A DNA stretch of 41,063 nt from Prevotella sp. (GCA_021636625.1 JAJWLX010000028.1:1-41063), one strand, 5' to 3'; shown: positions 23,063 to 32,216, counted from the stretch's first letter. Made by a program: numbers and translations. Notes: generated by a model from the sequence alone, not told the origin.

Positions 23063-24781
23063 TTAGTCATTTGGCCTGATAGCCTCTATTTGAAGTTGGA
23101 CTTGATTCTTCTTGAAAATATTGTCCTCAATGGTGTATGCAATGTCGAAACTGCGGCGGCTTTTGATGTATCGGGCAGCCGCGCTTTGCCCGAAGGCAAT
23201 TCCGTTCATTACGGTACTCGACTTAGAATCTACCAATTCCAGTTTGATATGCTCTTGCTCTCTGCCCACCACCTTGCTGGTGCCGTAATCATATACGTTC
23301 TGCGTGCAGAATACGGGTTTGCTATTGCATGGACCAAAAGGTGAGAACTTCTTTAAATCTGAGTGCAGCTGCTTCGTTATGTCCTTGAAGTCTATCATCG
23401 CATCTATGTTGAGCATCGCTTCCGTCTGTTCGGGAGCGATATGTTCTGCCACGTACTGGTGGAATCTGTCTCTAAACTCCTTCACGTTTTCCCATTTCAT
23501 CGTAAGTCCGCAGGCATAGGTGTGACCTCCAAAGTTGATAAGCAGGTCGCGGCAACTCTTGATGGCAGAATATACATCGAATCCTGTTACGCTGCGAGCC
23601 GAACCTGTTGCAAGGTCTCCGTCACGGGTCAATACTACGGTAGGACGGAAGTAGATTTCCGTAAGTCGGGATGCAACGATGCCGATGACTCCCTTTTTCC
23701 AACCTTCATCATAGAGTACGATGCTGGAGTTGTGTTTCTGTGTCTCCAGTCGTGACACGATTAGATTGGCTTCTTCTGTCATCTGCTTGTCTATATCCTT
23801 GCGTTGTTCGTTGTACTCATTGATGTGCTTTGCCATTTTCAGAGCCTGACCGAAGTCTCGCTCTACCAGCAGATCCACGCTTTCCTTGCCGTTCTCCATA
23901 CGTCCGGATGCATTGATGCGTGGTCCTAGCTTGAAGACAATGTCACTCATAGATAGCTCTCTTCCGTTGAGTCCGCAGATATCGATAATCGCCTTGAGTC
24001 CGATACTTGGATTGGTATTGAGAAGTTTGAGTCCGTGGAAGGCAAGGATTCGGTTTTCATCCACCACAGGCACTATGTCGGCAGCAATGCTCACAGCACA
24101 GAAGTCGAGTAATGGGATGAGGCGTGAGAAAGGAATGTTGTTGTTCTTGGCAAATGCTTGCATGAACTTGAATCCTACGCCACAACCGCAGAGATGCTTG
24201 AATGGGAATGGATCATCCGGGCGCTTGGGGTTGAGTATGGCTACGGCTGGTGGCATCACGTCGTCAGGGACATGATGGTCGCAGATGATGAAGTCTATGC
24301 CAAGACTCTTGGCATATTCTATCTCCTGGATAGCTTTGATGCCGCAATCCAGGATAATGATGAGTTTTACACCTGTTTCGTGCGCAAAGTCTATTCCCTT
24401 TTTGCTTACTCCATAGCCTTCGTCGTATCGGTCTGGTATGTAGTAATCAATGTTGGAATAAAACTGTTGCAGAAACTTGTACACCAATGCTACAGCCGTG
24501 CATCCATCCACGTCATAGTCTCCATAGACCATGATGCGCTCCTTTCTTCCCATAGCATCGTTGAGGCGATCTACAGCGATATCCATATCCTTCATCAGGA
24601 ATGGATTGATGAGATCTGACAGCTGGGGGCGGAAAAAACGCTTGGCTGCAGATTCTGTCGTAATGCCTCGATGGATGAGAAGCTTGGCTAGGATAGGGCT
24701 GATACTGAGTTTGTCGGCTAGTTCTTTAGCCGATTTCTCCAGCTCTGGTGTCGGTTCTTCGTAATTCCATTTAAAATGCAT
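23063..24781 (-). CDS. recJ: Single-stranded-DNA-specific exonuclease RecJ
   Basis: RecJ degrades single-stranded DNA 5'-3' in RecF-pathway recombination and in mismatch and base-excision repair. The 572-residue protein shows the DHH phosphoesterase motifs: VYGDYDVDGCTA (about 75-86), ILDCGIKA (about 138-145), ICDHHVPDD (about 160-168, the DHH box) and the DHHA1 region with SGRMENGKES and GFDVYSAI...FGGHTYACG. Together with recQ it forms a helicase/nuclease pair that would process ends jointly. A TAACTTTG promoter lies just upstream on the minus strand. Confidence 0.95.
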   Translation of the reverse strand: MHFKWNYEEPTPELEKSAKELADKLSISPILAKLLIHRGITTESAAKRFFRPQLSDLINPFLMKDMDIAVDRLNDAMGRKERIMVYGDYDVDGCTAVALVYKFLQQFYSNIDYYIPDRYDEGYGVSKKGIDFAHETGVKLIIILDCGIKAIQEIEYAKSLGIDFIICDHHVPDDVMPPAVAILNPKRPDDPFPFKHLCGCGVGFKFMQAFAKNNNIPFSRLIPLLDFCAVSIAADIVPVVDENRILAFHGLKLLNTNPSIGLKAIIDICGLNGRELSMSDIVFKLGPRINASGRMENGKESVDLLVERDFGQALKMAKHINEYNEQRKDIDKQMTEEANLIVSRLETQKHNSSIVLYDEGWKKGVIGIVASRLTEIYFRPTVVLTRDGDLATGSARSVTGFDVYSAIKSCRDLLINFGGHTYACGLTMKWENVKEFRDRFHQYVAEHIAPEQTEAMLNIDAMIDFKDITKQLHSDLKKFSPFGPCNSKPVFCTQNVYDYGTSKVVGREQEHIKLELVDSKSSTVMNGIAFGQSAAARYIKSRRSFDIAYTIEDNIFKKNQVQLQIEAIRPND

Positions 24782-24806
24782 TTTAATTATTTTTTATTTC
24801 TGCCCC

Positions 24807-24837
24807 CAAAGTTACGAAAATAAAGTGACAATCGAAA
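24807..24837 (-). promoter_or_regulatory. Promoter of recJ-recQ
   Basis: On the minus strand, TTTC (24834-24837, one mismatch), a 19-nt spacer and TAACTTTG (24807-24814). Transcription would begin about 20 nt before the recJ ATG. Confidence 0.65.
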
Positions 24838-24904
24838 ATGTTTATGAAGTATTTTATTTAAAAATACCTAGATTTAAGTAAAAATAATACTTGCAGGTAA
24901 ACAA

Positions 24905-24936
24905 AAAGGCAGCAAACTCTGCTGTTTGCTGCCTTT
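24905..24936. terminator. Terminator after the C1 peptidase gene
   Basis: AAAGGCAGCAAAC (24905-24917) and GTTTGCTGCCTTT (24924-24936) form a perfect 13-bp stem with a 6-nt loop. In the minus direction it continues into TTTTTG, as expected for the peptidase transcript ending at 24959. Confidence 0.9.
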
Positions 24937-24958
24937 GGTTCTGTTTATTTTGAATAAA

Positions 24959-26170
24959 TTAGATGCCGAGCTTCTTGCGGATATCCTTAGGAATGGCATT
25001 CTTGTTTACCATGAAGTCCATAGTCTTGTAAGCTACGAAAGCCTTGGTCATATACCATGTTCCCTTGTAGTCACCATACTCACCCCAAGAGTTCTTTACC
25101 ATATAGTACTCCTTGCCGTTCTGGTCCTTAGCGATACCATAGATGTGCATTCCGTGGTCGTCGGTAGTCTCCCAGTTGTCGAAAGCTTCCTGGCGCATAG
25201 CCTGGGTAGGAACAACTTCTGGTGCGTTTACACCAAGTGAATCGAACTTCTCCTTCTTCTCGTCCTTAGAGAGTTTGAACCAGTGGTCTGCGTCTGTACC
25301 TGCCATAGAACGAACCTTCTTGACGTCGTATGCGATACCGAGACCCTTACGAGTAAAGCCGTCCTCTGTTACGTCGCCACCCCAAGCTATAGTGTAGCCG
25401 TTGTTGATAGCGTTGTCGATGATCTTGCAAAGGTCATCCATTGGCACGTTGTAGCTCAAAGGCCAACGCCAGTTGTCCTGTACCTCAACAGCAAACTTGC
25501 TCCACATTGGGTGGTGAGTATAGCTGGTAATGGTAACATAATCATCGAGGTTCAAGCCGAGGCTCTGGCAGAATGACTGTGGAGTGTACTGCTTGCCCTG
25601 ATATGTGAACTTCTCTGGAGTCTTGCCGATATAAGAATCGATGATGCCCTGAAGACCGCTCTTCCAAGCTGAAGAAATCTTCTTAGCGTTGCTCTTAGCT
25701 ACAGCCTCTACGTATGGAGTCATTACGTCGAAGAACTCACCGAAGTTAGCGAGTGAGTCGCCTGTCAGGGTACCTGGAGCAGGCATAGCGCCCTCTGGTA
25801 CGATTCCGTAGTGCTGCAAAGCATAAAGTACATCGTATGCGCTACCGCCCTGAGAGAAGCTTACGTCGCCGTGCATTCTCACTGCCATAGTGGCGCGGTC
25901 CATATAAGTCTTGTTAGCTACGAACATCTCGCTGAGGTCGTAGGTCTTACCTGTATGCTTCAGAATCTCGCTTTCGAAGTAGCTGAGTGTAGAGTAAGCC
26001 CAGCACGTACCGCTACGGTTCTGGTCCTTGATGCTTGTAATAGGATTCTGCTTCACTACTGTGAATACAGGCTTGTTCTTTGCAATAGTTGCAGAATCAG
26101 TTGCTGATTTCGCATTTGCGCCAGTGGCAACCATAGCCAACATAGCTGCAACGATCATTGATTTCTTCAT
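24959..26170 (-). CDS. Secreted C1-family cysteine peptidase (bleomycin hydrolase/PepC-like)
   Basis: This 403-residue papain-fold peptidase has a signal peptide (about 1-20, ending ANA), so it acts in the periplasm or outside the cell. The catalytic residues are Cys56 in QNRSGTCWAYS, His342 in DHGMHIYG and Asn360 in VKNSWGEYG. The oxyanion-hole Gln50 precedes the cysteine. The large insertions between Cys and His match the bleomycin hydrolase/aminopeptidase C type rather than plain papain, and no propeptide is seen between the signal and the catalytic domain. It likely trims peptides for nutrition. It lies behind an aminopeptidase P gene on the same strand. Confidence 0.9.
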   Translation of the reverse strand: MKKSMIVAAMLAMVATGANAKSATDSATIAKNKPVFTVVKQNPITSIKDQNRSGTCWAYSTLSYFESEILKHTGKTYDLSEMFVANKTYMDRATMAVRMHGDVSFSQGGSAYDVLYALQHYGIVPEGAMPAPGTLTGDSLANFGEFFDVMTPYVEAVAKSNAKKISSAWKSGLQGIIDSYIGKTPEKFTYQGKQYTPQSFCQSLGLNLDDYVTITSYTHHPMWSKFAVEVQDNWRWPLSYNVPMDDLCKIIDNAINNGYTIAWGGDVTEDGFTRKGLGIAYDVKKVRSMAGTDADHWFKLSKDEKKEKFDSLGVNAPEVVPTQAMRQEAFDNWETTDDHGMHIYGIAKDQNGKEYYMVKNSWGEYGDYKGTWYMTKAFVAYKTMDFMVNKNAIPKDIRKKLGI

Positions 26171-26222
26171 GAAATTTTTCTCTTAAATTAATAATGTTAT
26201 TCTATACTTATATCTCTCTATG

Positions 26223-26257
26223 AAGAATCCTCAAGTTTTATAGGCTTGAGGGTTCTT
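26223..26257 (-). terminator. Hairpin between the aminopeptidase P and C1 peptidase genes
   Basis: AAGAATCCTCAAG (26223-26235) pairs with CTTGAGGGTTCTT (26245-26257) with one wobble and a 9-nt loop. The T content after it on the minus strand is modest, so it may terminate partially or act as a processing site. Confidence 0.55.
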
Positions 26258-26286
26258 TGTTCGTTTGCTTGAATGGATTTTTCTAT

Positions 26287-27702
26287 TTAAAGAATCTCTC
26301 CTCTGTGGGCAGCCATATAGTCCTCTACATCCTTTGGATGGTAAGGTATACGGTCGGTTCCGAGGAATCGGCAACCATCCTTGGTGATGAGTACATCATC
26401 CTCGATACGGATGCCTCCGAAGTCTTTGTAGGTCTCAATCTTATCGAAGTTGAGGAACTCTGCACAATGACCAGAAGCTTTCCAGTCGTCGATGAGAGCT
26501 GGAATGAAGTAAACGCCTGGCTCATCTGTTACTACGAAGCCTTCTTCAAGGCGACGGCCCATACGCAGGCAGTTTGTACCAAACTGTTCCAGGTTAGGGC
26601 GAACTTCATCATCAAAGCCAACGTTTATCTGGTCGAGGTTCTCCATATCGTGAACATCCATACCCATCATGTGTCCCAATCCGTGAGGCAGGAACATAGC
26701 GTGGGCACCAGCACGTACAGCCTCTTCTGTATCACCTTTGGCAAGACCTAACTCTTTCATACGGTCGAAGAGCAAGCGGCATACGGCAAAGTGGACATCA
26801 GCCCATTTCACACCTGGCTTTGCTACTTCCAGAGCGTAGTCGTGACAAGCCTCTACGATAGAGTAGATTTCCAGCTGGCGCTGGCTGAACTTACCGCTGA
26901 CAGGCATTGTTCGGGTATGGTCTGAACAGTAATTGTTCATAGTCTCTGCACCTGCATCACAAAGTGCCAGTCTTCCTTCCTCGAGCAGATTCATAGATGG
27001 ATAACCATGCTGAATCTCTCCATGCTGGCTGAAGATAGTAGGGAAACTAACCATTGCTCCATAAGAGTGAGCAATTCCGCTTACCTGTCCTGCTACATAT
27101 TTTTCTGTGATTCCTGGGCGGACGAGCTTCATAGCAGTGGTGTGCATCTTATATCCGATAACAGAAGCACGCTCCAATTCCTCAATTTCCTCAGGAGTCT
27201 TGGTAGAACGCATCTTGACAACAGCCTTGATGAGATCCATGCTGGCTTCCTCTTTCTGCTGGTTTGGATGAATTCCGAGGAGATCAAATACCTGAAGCTT
27301 GATATCATAGCGGTAAGGTGGCAAGAAGTGAATCTTGCGTTTCTTCGCCATAGCATCATTGCAGATGGTCTTCAGACTCTTCATAGGTGCAGAATTATGT
27401 ACGCCCACCTGCTCTGCGAGATTGTGGACGCTATCTACGCTTCCGTACCATACGATATCTACCAAGTCGATATCATCACCGATTAAAGTTTCGATGTCGT
27501 TATCTATGTCAATTACACCAACCAAACCGTCTCGCTGCAAACCGAAATAGTACAGGAATGTTGAGTCCTGGCGGAATGGGTAATATCCGTTATTAGGGAA
27601 ATTACAAGGTGAATTGTTGTTTCCGAAAAGAATGATGACGCCGCTTTTGACGAGCTTCTTAAGCTCTTGTCTGCGGCTGATATAAGTGTCCTTACTAAAC
27701 AT
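26287..27702 (-). CDS. pepP: Aminopeptidase P family (Xaa-Pro) metallopeptidase
   Basis: This 471-residue M24B peptidase removes an N-terminal residue preceding proline; there is no signal peptide, so it is cytoplasmic. The N-terminal creatinase-like domain (about 1-165) is followed by the pita-bread catalytic domain. The five metal ligands are visible: Asp in LALCDAGAE, Asp in CSDHTRTM, His in LPHGLGHMMGMDVHD, Glu in TDEPGVYF and Glu in GIRIEDDVL. The gene precedes the secreted C1 peptidase on the same strand, consistent with stepwise peptide breakdown. Confidence 0.93.
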   Translation of the reverse strand: MFSKDTYISRRQELKKLVKSGVIILFGNNNSPCNFPNNGYYPFRQDSTFLYYFGLQRDGLVGVIDIDNDIETLIGDDIDLVDIVWYGSVDSVHNLAEQVGVHNSAPMKSLKTICNDAMAKKRKIHFLPPYRYDIKLQVFDLLGIHPNQQKEEASMDLIKAVVKMRSTKTPEEIEELERASVIGYKMHTTAMKLVRPGITEKYVAGQVSGIAHSYGAMVSFPTIFSQHGEIQHGYPSMNLLEEGRLALCDAGAETMNNYCSDHTRTMPVSGKFSQRQLEIYSIVEACHDYALEVAKPGVKWADVHFAVCRLLFDRMKELGLAKGDTEEAVRAGAHAMFLPHGLGHMMGMDVHDMENLDQINVGFDDEVRPNLEQFGTNCLRMGRRLEEGFVVTDEPGVYFIPALIDDWKASGHCAEFLNFDKIETYKDFGGIRIEDDVLITKDGCRFLGTDRIPYHPKDVEDYMAAHRGEIL

Positions 27703-27730
27703 ATTTTTAGAATTTTACTTTATTTTGCTG

Positions 27731-27769
27731 CAAAGTTAGCAATTATTTCGCAAAAATGTATTATCTTTG
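27731..27769. promoter_or_regulatory. Divergent -7 elements for pepP (minus) and the patatin gene (plus)
   Basis: Minus-strand TAACTTTG (27731-27738) points to pepP, whose ATG is about 30 nt further. Plus-strand TATCTTTG (27762-27769) points to the patatin gene. Neither has an exact TTTG at the ideal distance, so strengths are uncertain. The patatin transcript would have a leader of about 185 nt in which I see no clear structure. Confidence 0.55.
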
Positions 27770-27959
27770 CAATCAAAAATAGAAAAAACTAGCGAATTTA
27801 TAAATAATTAATATAAAAATGCTCTTTTTGAGGGACAAAATGTAAGAAAATGAGTTTTCTCAGAGTGCAAATCGTTAGTAATGCAGAGAGTGATAATCTG
27901 TAAGAGTATGAATGTTGATTAGTGTAATGCAATCAAAAAACAGTGGAAGGATAAAGGTT

Positions 27960-28802
27960 ATGAAGTTGAATTTGGAAAAAACTGGTTTGGTCTTGGAAGG
28001 TGGAGGTATGCGTGGCGTCTTTACCAGTGGCGTACTTGATGCTTTTATGAAGCATGATGTTTATTTCCCATATACGGTGGCGGTGTCGGCAGGTGCATGT
28101 AATGGTATGTCGTACATCAGTCGCCAGCCGCGTCGTGCCCGTATCTCAAATATCGATTATTTGGCGAGGTATCAGTATATCGGCATCCGGCATCTGGTAA
28201 CGCAAGGGTGTATTTTCGACCGTAAGTTGCTTTACGATAAGTTCCCGAATCAGTTGCTTCCTTATGATTTTGATACCTATTTTAAATATGCCGACCGATT
28301 CGAGATGGTTACCACGAATTGTCTTACGGGGCAGCCTATGTATCTTTCGGAAAATCATGATCGGCAGCGTGCCCTGGATATTGTGCGTGCTTCCAGCAGT
28401 TTGCCATACGTGAGTAAAATCGTGAATGTGGATGGTATCCCAATGCTCGATGGTGGAATATCAGACAGTATTCCCGTGATGAGAGCTATAGACAAAGGTT
28501 ATGAGCACAATGTGGTTGTCTTGACCCGCAATAAAGGATGGAGAGATACTGGCAAAGATAGAAAGCTACCTTATTTATATAAGAACTATCCGCGCCTGCG
28601 AGTGGTCTTGAGTCATCGGCATAAGGTTTATAATGAGCAGATTCAGCTGATTGATGATCTGGAGGCTGCTGGCAAGATAACCTGTATCCGTCCGATTCGT
28701 CCAATGGAAGTAGGGCGCATAGAGAAGGATACGGAAAAGTTAGAGCGTCTCTATGAAGAAGGATTTATGCTGGGAGAAAAGTTTTGTGAGAAATTCCTAT
28801 AA
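27960..28802 (+). CDS. Patatin-like phospholipase (YjjU-like)
   Basis: This is a 280-residue serine lipid hydrolase of the patatin family. The oxyanion-hole glycines GGGMRGVF lie near residues 12-19, the nucleophile Ser43 in AVSAGACNG and the dyad Asp164 in LDGGIS. The nucleophile elbow reads V-S-A-G, with Ala rather than Gly two residues before the serine. Sequence style and length resemble YjjU-type patatin proteins. I chose ATG 27960 (MKLNLEKTGLVLEGGG); an upstream ATG at 27912 would add 16 unlikely residues. There is no signal peptide, so it is cytoplasmic or membrane-peripheral. The lipid substrate is unknown. Confidence 0.88.
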   Translation: MKLNLEKTGLVLEGGGMRGVFTSGVLDAFMKHDVYFPYTVAVSAGACNGMSYISRQPRRARISNIDYLARYQYIGIRHLVTQGCIFDRKLLYDKFPNQLLPYDFDTYFKYADRFEMVTTNCLTGQPMYLSENHDRQRALDIVRASSSLPYVSKIVNVDGIPMLDGGISDSIPVMRAIDKGYEHNVVVLTRNKGWRDTGKDRKLPYLYKNYPRLRVVLSHRHKVYNEQIQLIDDLEAAGKITCIRPIRPMEVGRIEKDTEKLERLYEEGFMLGEKFCEKFL

Positions 28803-28854
28803 GGCTGTTCTCATCATGGATTCCTGATATGGAATACTCTTTTTATTATGAAGC

Positions 28855-28896
28855 AGCCTGTTCTCTAAACAGAAACTCGTGTTTTGAGAACAGGCT
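28855..28896. terminator. Bidirectional terminator between the patatin gene and trmD
   Basis: AGCCTGTTCTC (28855-28865) pairs perfectly with GAGAACAGGCT (28886-28896). Inner AAAC/GTTT extends the stem. It serves two convergent genes; T-richness is modest on both sides. Confidence 0.75.
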
Positions 28897-28920
28897 ATTC
28901 TTATATATATGCTCACCTTT

Positions 28921-29598
28921 TTATCCTTTAAGCAAGTCGGGTCTTAATCGTTTGGTTCGTTCCATAGCCTGATCAAACTCCCACTGGCGGATTTTTGCTT
29001 CGTTTCCGCTAAGCAGGATTTCAGGAACCTTCCAACCCTTGTAGTCTGAAGGACGGGTGTAGATAGGAGCAGAAAGAATGTCGTCTTGGAAGCAGTCGGA
29101 GAGGGCACTCTGCTCATCGCTGATGACTCCTGGTACGAGTCGGATTACCGCATCTGAAATAATAGCTGCTGCCAGTTCGCCACCTGTGAGCACATAATCA
29201 CCTACGCTGATTTCTCTGGTAATAAGATGATCGCGCACGCGCTGGTCGATTCCCTTGTAGTGACCGCAGAGGATGATGAGGTTTCCACCCAGCGACATTT
29301 CGTTGGCTATCTTCTGGTTGAAGGTCTCGCCATCCGGAGATACATAGATGACGTCATCGTAGTCACGCTCTGCCTTCAGGGCAGTGATGCATCGGTCTAT
29401 TGGTTCGCATTGCATCACCATTCCGGCGCTTCCTCCGTATGGATAGTCGTCCACTCGTTTCCATTTATCTAATGTATAGTCGCGCAAGTTGTGGAGATGG
29501 ATCTCTGCGAGGCCCTTCTTCTGCGCACGTGCCAGGATAGATTCATTGAAGAATCCCTCCAGCATCTCTGGTAATACTGTAATAATGTCTATTCTCAT
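28921..29598 (-). CDS. trmD: tRNA (guanine-37-N1)-methyltransferase
   Basis: TrmD methylates G37 next to the anticodon to prevent frameshifting. The 225-residue protein starts MRIDIITVLPEM and has the SPOUT trefoil-knot segments GHYKGIDQRV (about 112-121) and ISVGDYVLTGGELAA (about 130-144), plus the N-terminal catalytic Asp/Arg region. The reading frame stays open for 65 more codons upstream (to 29793), but that part is low-complexity Lys/Asn/Arg, and a consensus promoter lies only 8 nt before ATG 29598. The longer form is therefore rejected and the mRNA may be leaderless. Confidence 0.95.
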   Translation of the reverse strand: MRIDIITVLPEMLEGFFNESILARAQKKGLAEIHLHNLRDYTLDKWKRVDDYPYGGSAGMVMQCEPIDRCITALKAERDYDDVIYVSPDGETFNQKIANEMSLGGNLIILCGHYKGIDQRVRDHLITREISVGDYVLTGGELAAAIISDAVIRLVPGVISDEQSALSDCFQDDILSAPIYTRPSDYKGWKVPEILLSGNEAKIRQWEFDQAMERTKRLRPDLLKG

Positions 29599-29606
29599 AA
29601 CATCTG

Positions 29607-29638
29607 CAAAGATAATAAATAATGTGTATAGTGCCAAA
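29607..29638 (-). promoter_or_regulatory. Promoter of trmD, almost touching the start codon
   Basis: On the minus strand, TTTG (29635-29638), a 20-nt spacer and TATCTTTG (29607-29614) match the consensus fully. The last G of the -7 element is 9 nt from the A of the trmD ATG, so the transcript start would fall within a few nucleotides of the start codon. Confidence 0.8.
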
Positions 29639-29862
29639 TGTTTTATCGTTTTTCTTTTTCTTCTGCGATTGTTTTTTGATTTTCTGATGCTTTTACTATT
29701 GTTTTCTTGCTTTTCTGATGTTTTTACTTTGAATTCTTTATTTATAGTGGAAAAACAGCAATCTTTCGTATAAATATGCAACAAATTCATCAAGAATCAA
29801 GAAAATTGCTAGCAAAATGATAAATTTTCAATAAAATGTGCTACTATTTGCAGAAAAAGTCG
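29639..29862. other. Intergenic region between the divergent trmD and aconitase promoters
   Basis: AT-rich DNA with T-rich plus-strand runs. It holds a direct repeat TTTTCTGATGCTTTTACT (29680-29697) and TTTTCTGATGTTTTTACT (29711-29728), 17 of 18 identical and 31 bp apart. I see no gene, RNA or terminator. The open minus-strand frame crossing it is the rejected trmD extension. Confidence 0.5.
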
Positions 29863-29870
29863 TATATTTG
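29863..29870 (+). promoter_or_regulatory. -7 element of the acn-gltA operon
   Basis: TATATTTG fits TAnnTTTG, but no good TTTG lies 19-21 nt upstream, so the promoter may need an activator. The roughly 80-nt leader contains the palindrome GTGTGCGCACAC (29914-29925) and a 12-codon frame (ATG 29900 to a TAA ending at 29938, MLLYGVRTRMYS) that spans it. Confidence 0.5.
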
Positions 29871-29957
29871 CAAACAAAAAAGTTCGGTAGTGCGTATTAT
29901 GCTGTTGTATGGTGTGCGCACACGAATGTATAGTTAATCAAATAATTAGTGAATAAG

Positions 29958-32216
29958 ATGATACTGGACATTGAAATGCTGAGAAGCTTTTATGCTTCGT
30001 ATTCGGAAAGTGTAAAACAGGCTAAGGCTACTGTGAAACGACCTCTCACTTATGCCGAGAAGGTGCTCTTTGCGCATCTTTTCGACCCTGCTGAGTTGCG
30101 CCCATATAAAAGAGGTATAGAATATGTGGATTTCCGACCTAACCGCGTTGCGATGCAGGATGCTACCGCTCAGATGGCGCTCTTGCAGTTTATGAACGCC
30201 GGTAAGGACAAAGTGGCTGTTCCTGCTTCAGTACATTGTGATCACTTGATTCGTGCAGACGTGGGTGCTACTCAAGACCTCCCAGAAGCATGTAAGACCA
30301 ACAAAGAGGTATATGATTTCTTGAAGTCGGTCTCTCAGAAATATCATATCGGATTCTGGGGACCAGGTGCCGGTATCATCCATCAGGTGGTGCTTGAAAA
30401 CTATGCATTCCCTGGAGGTATGATGGTAGGTACCGATTCTCATACACCAAACGCCGGCGGTCTCGGTATGGTAGCTGTGGGTGTCGGTGGCGCTGATGCC
30501 GTGGATGTGCTTACTGGTCAGCCTTGGGAGCTCAAGATGCCTCGCCTCATCGGTGTGCATCTCACGGGCAAGCTCTCTGGCTGGGCTACTCCAAAGGATG
30601 TGATTCTCGAAATCCTGGGCATTCTCACCGTGAAGGGTGGTACCAATGCCATCCTCGAATATTTCGGCGATGGTCTGGACAGCATTTCTACTACCGGTAA
30701 GGCTACTATCTGTAACATGGGTGCAGAGCTGGGTGCTACCTGCTCTATCTTCCCATTCGACCAGAATGCCAGCGAATATCTCCGCAAGACGGGTCGTGAG
30801 GAGATTGCTTCTCTTGCCCAGAAGAACGCTGCCGAACTTCGTGCTGATGCCGAGGTGCTTGCCAATCCATCTGCCTTCTACGACCAGATTGTAGAAATCG
30901 ACCTCTCTAAGGTCGAGCCACATCTCAATGGTCCGTTTACTCCAGATGCGGCAACCCCTATCTCTCACATGAAGGCGAAGGGGCCTGCCAACGATTATCC
31001 TATGGTAGTAGAAGTAGGATTGGTAGGTAGCTGTACCAACTCTTCCTATCAGGATTTGGCCCGTGCGGCAAGTGTGGCTCGCCAGGCTTACGAGAAGGGC
31101 ATCCAGGTAAAGGGTCAGCTCATCATCAACCCTGGTTCTGAGCAGATTCGCTATACTGCCGAGCGTGATGGTATCCTCGATGACTTCAAGAAGATTGGTG
31201 CCTTGATCATGACCAATGCCTGCGGCCCTTGCATCGGACAGTGGAAGCGTCACACTGATGACAACACCCGCAAGAATGCCATCGTCACCTCTTTCAATAG
31301 AAACTTCCGCCGTCGTGCTGATGGCAACCCTAATACATTTGCCTTCATCGGCAGCCCTGAACTCACCGTGGCGCTCACCATTGCCGGTCGTCTGGATTTC
31401 AATCCAGCCACCGATACCTTATTAGATAAGGATGGCAACAGCGTGAAGCTCGATGCGCCTACCGGTTTCACCTTCCCTCCTAAGGGATTTGCCGTAGAAG
31501 ACAAGGGCTTCATCGCTCCTAGCGAAGCAAATGCTAACATTGAGGTGGTAATTGCTCCAGATAGCAACCGCCTGCAGAAATTGGCTCCATTCGCTCCTTG
31601 GGATGGAAAGGACCTGGTAGATATGCCTCTCCTCATCAAGACCGAGGGCAAGTGTACCACCGACCATATCTCAATGGCTGGTCCATGGTTGAAGTTCCGC
31701 GGACATCTTCAGAATATCTCTGATAACCTGCTGATGGGTGCCGTCAATGCCTTCAATGGCGAAAGCAACAAGGTGAAGAATCAGTTGGATGGCAACTATG
31801 TGGAGGTTTCTACTGCAGCCAAGGCCTACAAGGCTCAGGGCATCAGCAGTATCGTGGTGGCTGAGGATAACTATGGCGAGGGTTCATCTCGTGAGCATGC
31901 TGCCATGGAGCCTCGCTTCCTGAACGTGAAGGTGATTCTTGCCAAGAGCTTTGCCCGTATCCACGAAACCAATCTGAAGAAGCAGGGTATGCTCGCCCTT
32001 ACCTTCTGCAACAAGGATGATTATAATAAGGTACAGGAAGACGACCGCATCTCCCTGACCGGTTTGAAGGAGTTTACTCCTGGTTCTAAACTCACCGTCA
32101 CCTTGAAGCACAAGGATGGTTCTGAGGATAGTTTCGAGGTAGAGCATACTTATAATGATACACAGATAGCATGGTTTAAGGCTGGTTCTGCATTGAACTT
32201 TGCGGCTAAAAAGTAA
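29958..32216 (+). CDS. acn: Aconitate hydratase (mitochondrial/AcnA-like)
   Basis: Aconitase interconverts citrate and isocitrate through a [4Fe-4S] cluster. From ATG 29958 the protein has 752 residues. An in-frame GTG at 29949 is possible but unneeded. Cluster ligands are Cys359 (VGSCTNSS) and Cys422 and Cys425 (NACGPCIGQ), almost the numbering of mitochondrial aconitase (358, 421, 424). The N-terminal HCDHLI and SHTPNAGGLG segments and the C-terminal swivel domain with NYGEGSSREHAA are intact. Citrate synthase follows 34 nt downstream, forming the oxidative branch towards 2-oxoglutarate and glutamate. Isocitrate dehydrogenase is not in this cluster. Confidence 0.95.
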   Translation: MILDIEMLRSFYASYSESVKQAKATVKRPLTYAEKVLFAHLFDPAELRPYKRGIEYVDFRPNRVAMQDATAQMALLQFMNAGKDKVAVPASVHCDHLIRADVGATQDLPEACKTNKEVYDFLKSVSQKYHIGFWGPGAGIIHQVVLENYAFPGGMMVGTDSHTPNAGGLGMVAVGVGGADAVDVLTGQPWELKMPRLIGVHLTGKLSGWATPKDVILEILGILTVKGGTNAILEYFGDGLDSISTTGKATICNMGAELGATCSIFPFDQNASEYLRKTGREEIASLAQKNAAELRADAEVLANPSAFYDQIVEIDLSKVEPHLNGPFTPDAATPISHMKAKGPANDYPMVVEVGLVGSCTNSSYQDLARAASVARQAYEKGIQVKGQLIINPGSEQIRYTAERDGILDDFKKIGALIMTNACGPCIGQWKRHTDDNTRKNAIVTSFNRNFRRRADGNPNTFAFIGSPELTVALTIAGRLDFNPATDTLLDKDGNSVKLDAPTGFTFPPKGFAVEDKGFIAPSEANANIEVVIAPDSNRLQKLAPFAPWDGKDLVDMPLLIKTEGKCTTDHISMAGPWLKFRGHLQNISDNLLMGAVNAFNGESNKVKNQLDGNYVEVSTAAKAYKAQGISSIVVAEDNYGEGSSREHAAMEPRFLNVKVILAKSFARIHETNLKKQGMLALTFCNKDDYNKVQEDDRISLTGLKEFTPGSKLTVTLKHKDGSEDSFEVEHTYNDTQIAWFKAGSALNFAAKK

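Noticed and set aside
29599..29793. 65-codon N-terminal extension of TrmD in the same frame
   Set aside because: It is low-complexity Lys/Asn/Arg sequence, unlike any TrmD N terminus, and the consensus promoter lies between it and ATG 29598.
29949..29957. GTG start three codons upstream of aconitase ATG 29958
   Set aside because: The ATG aligns the cluster cysteines with the family numbering and needs no rare start.
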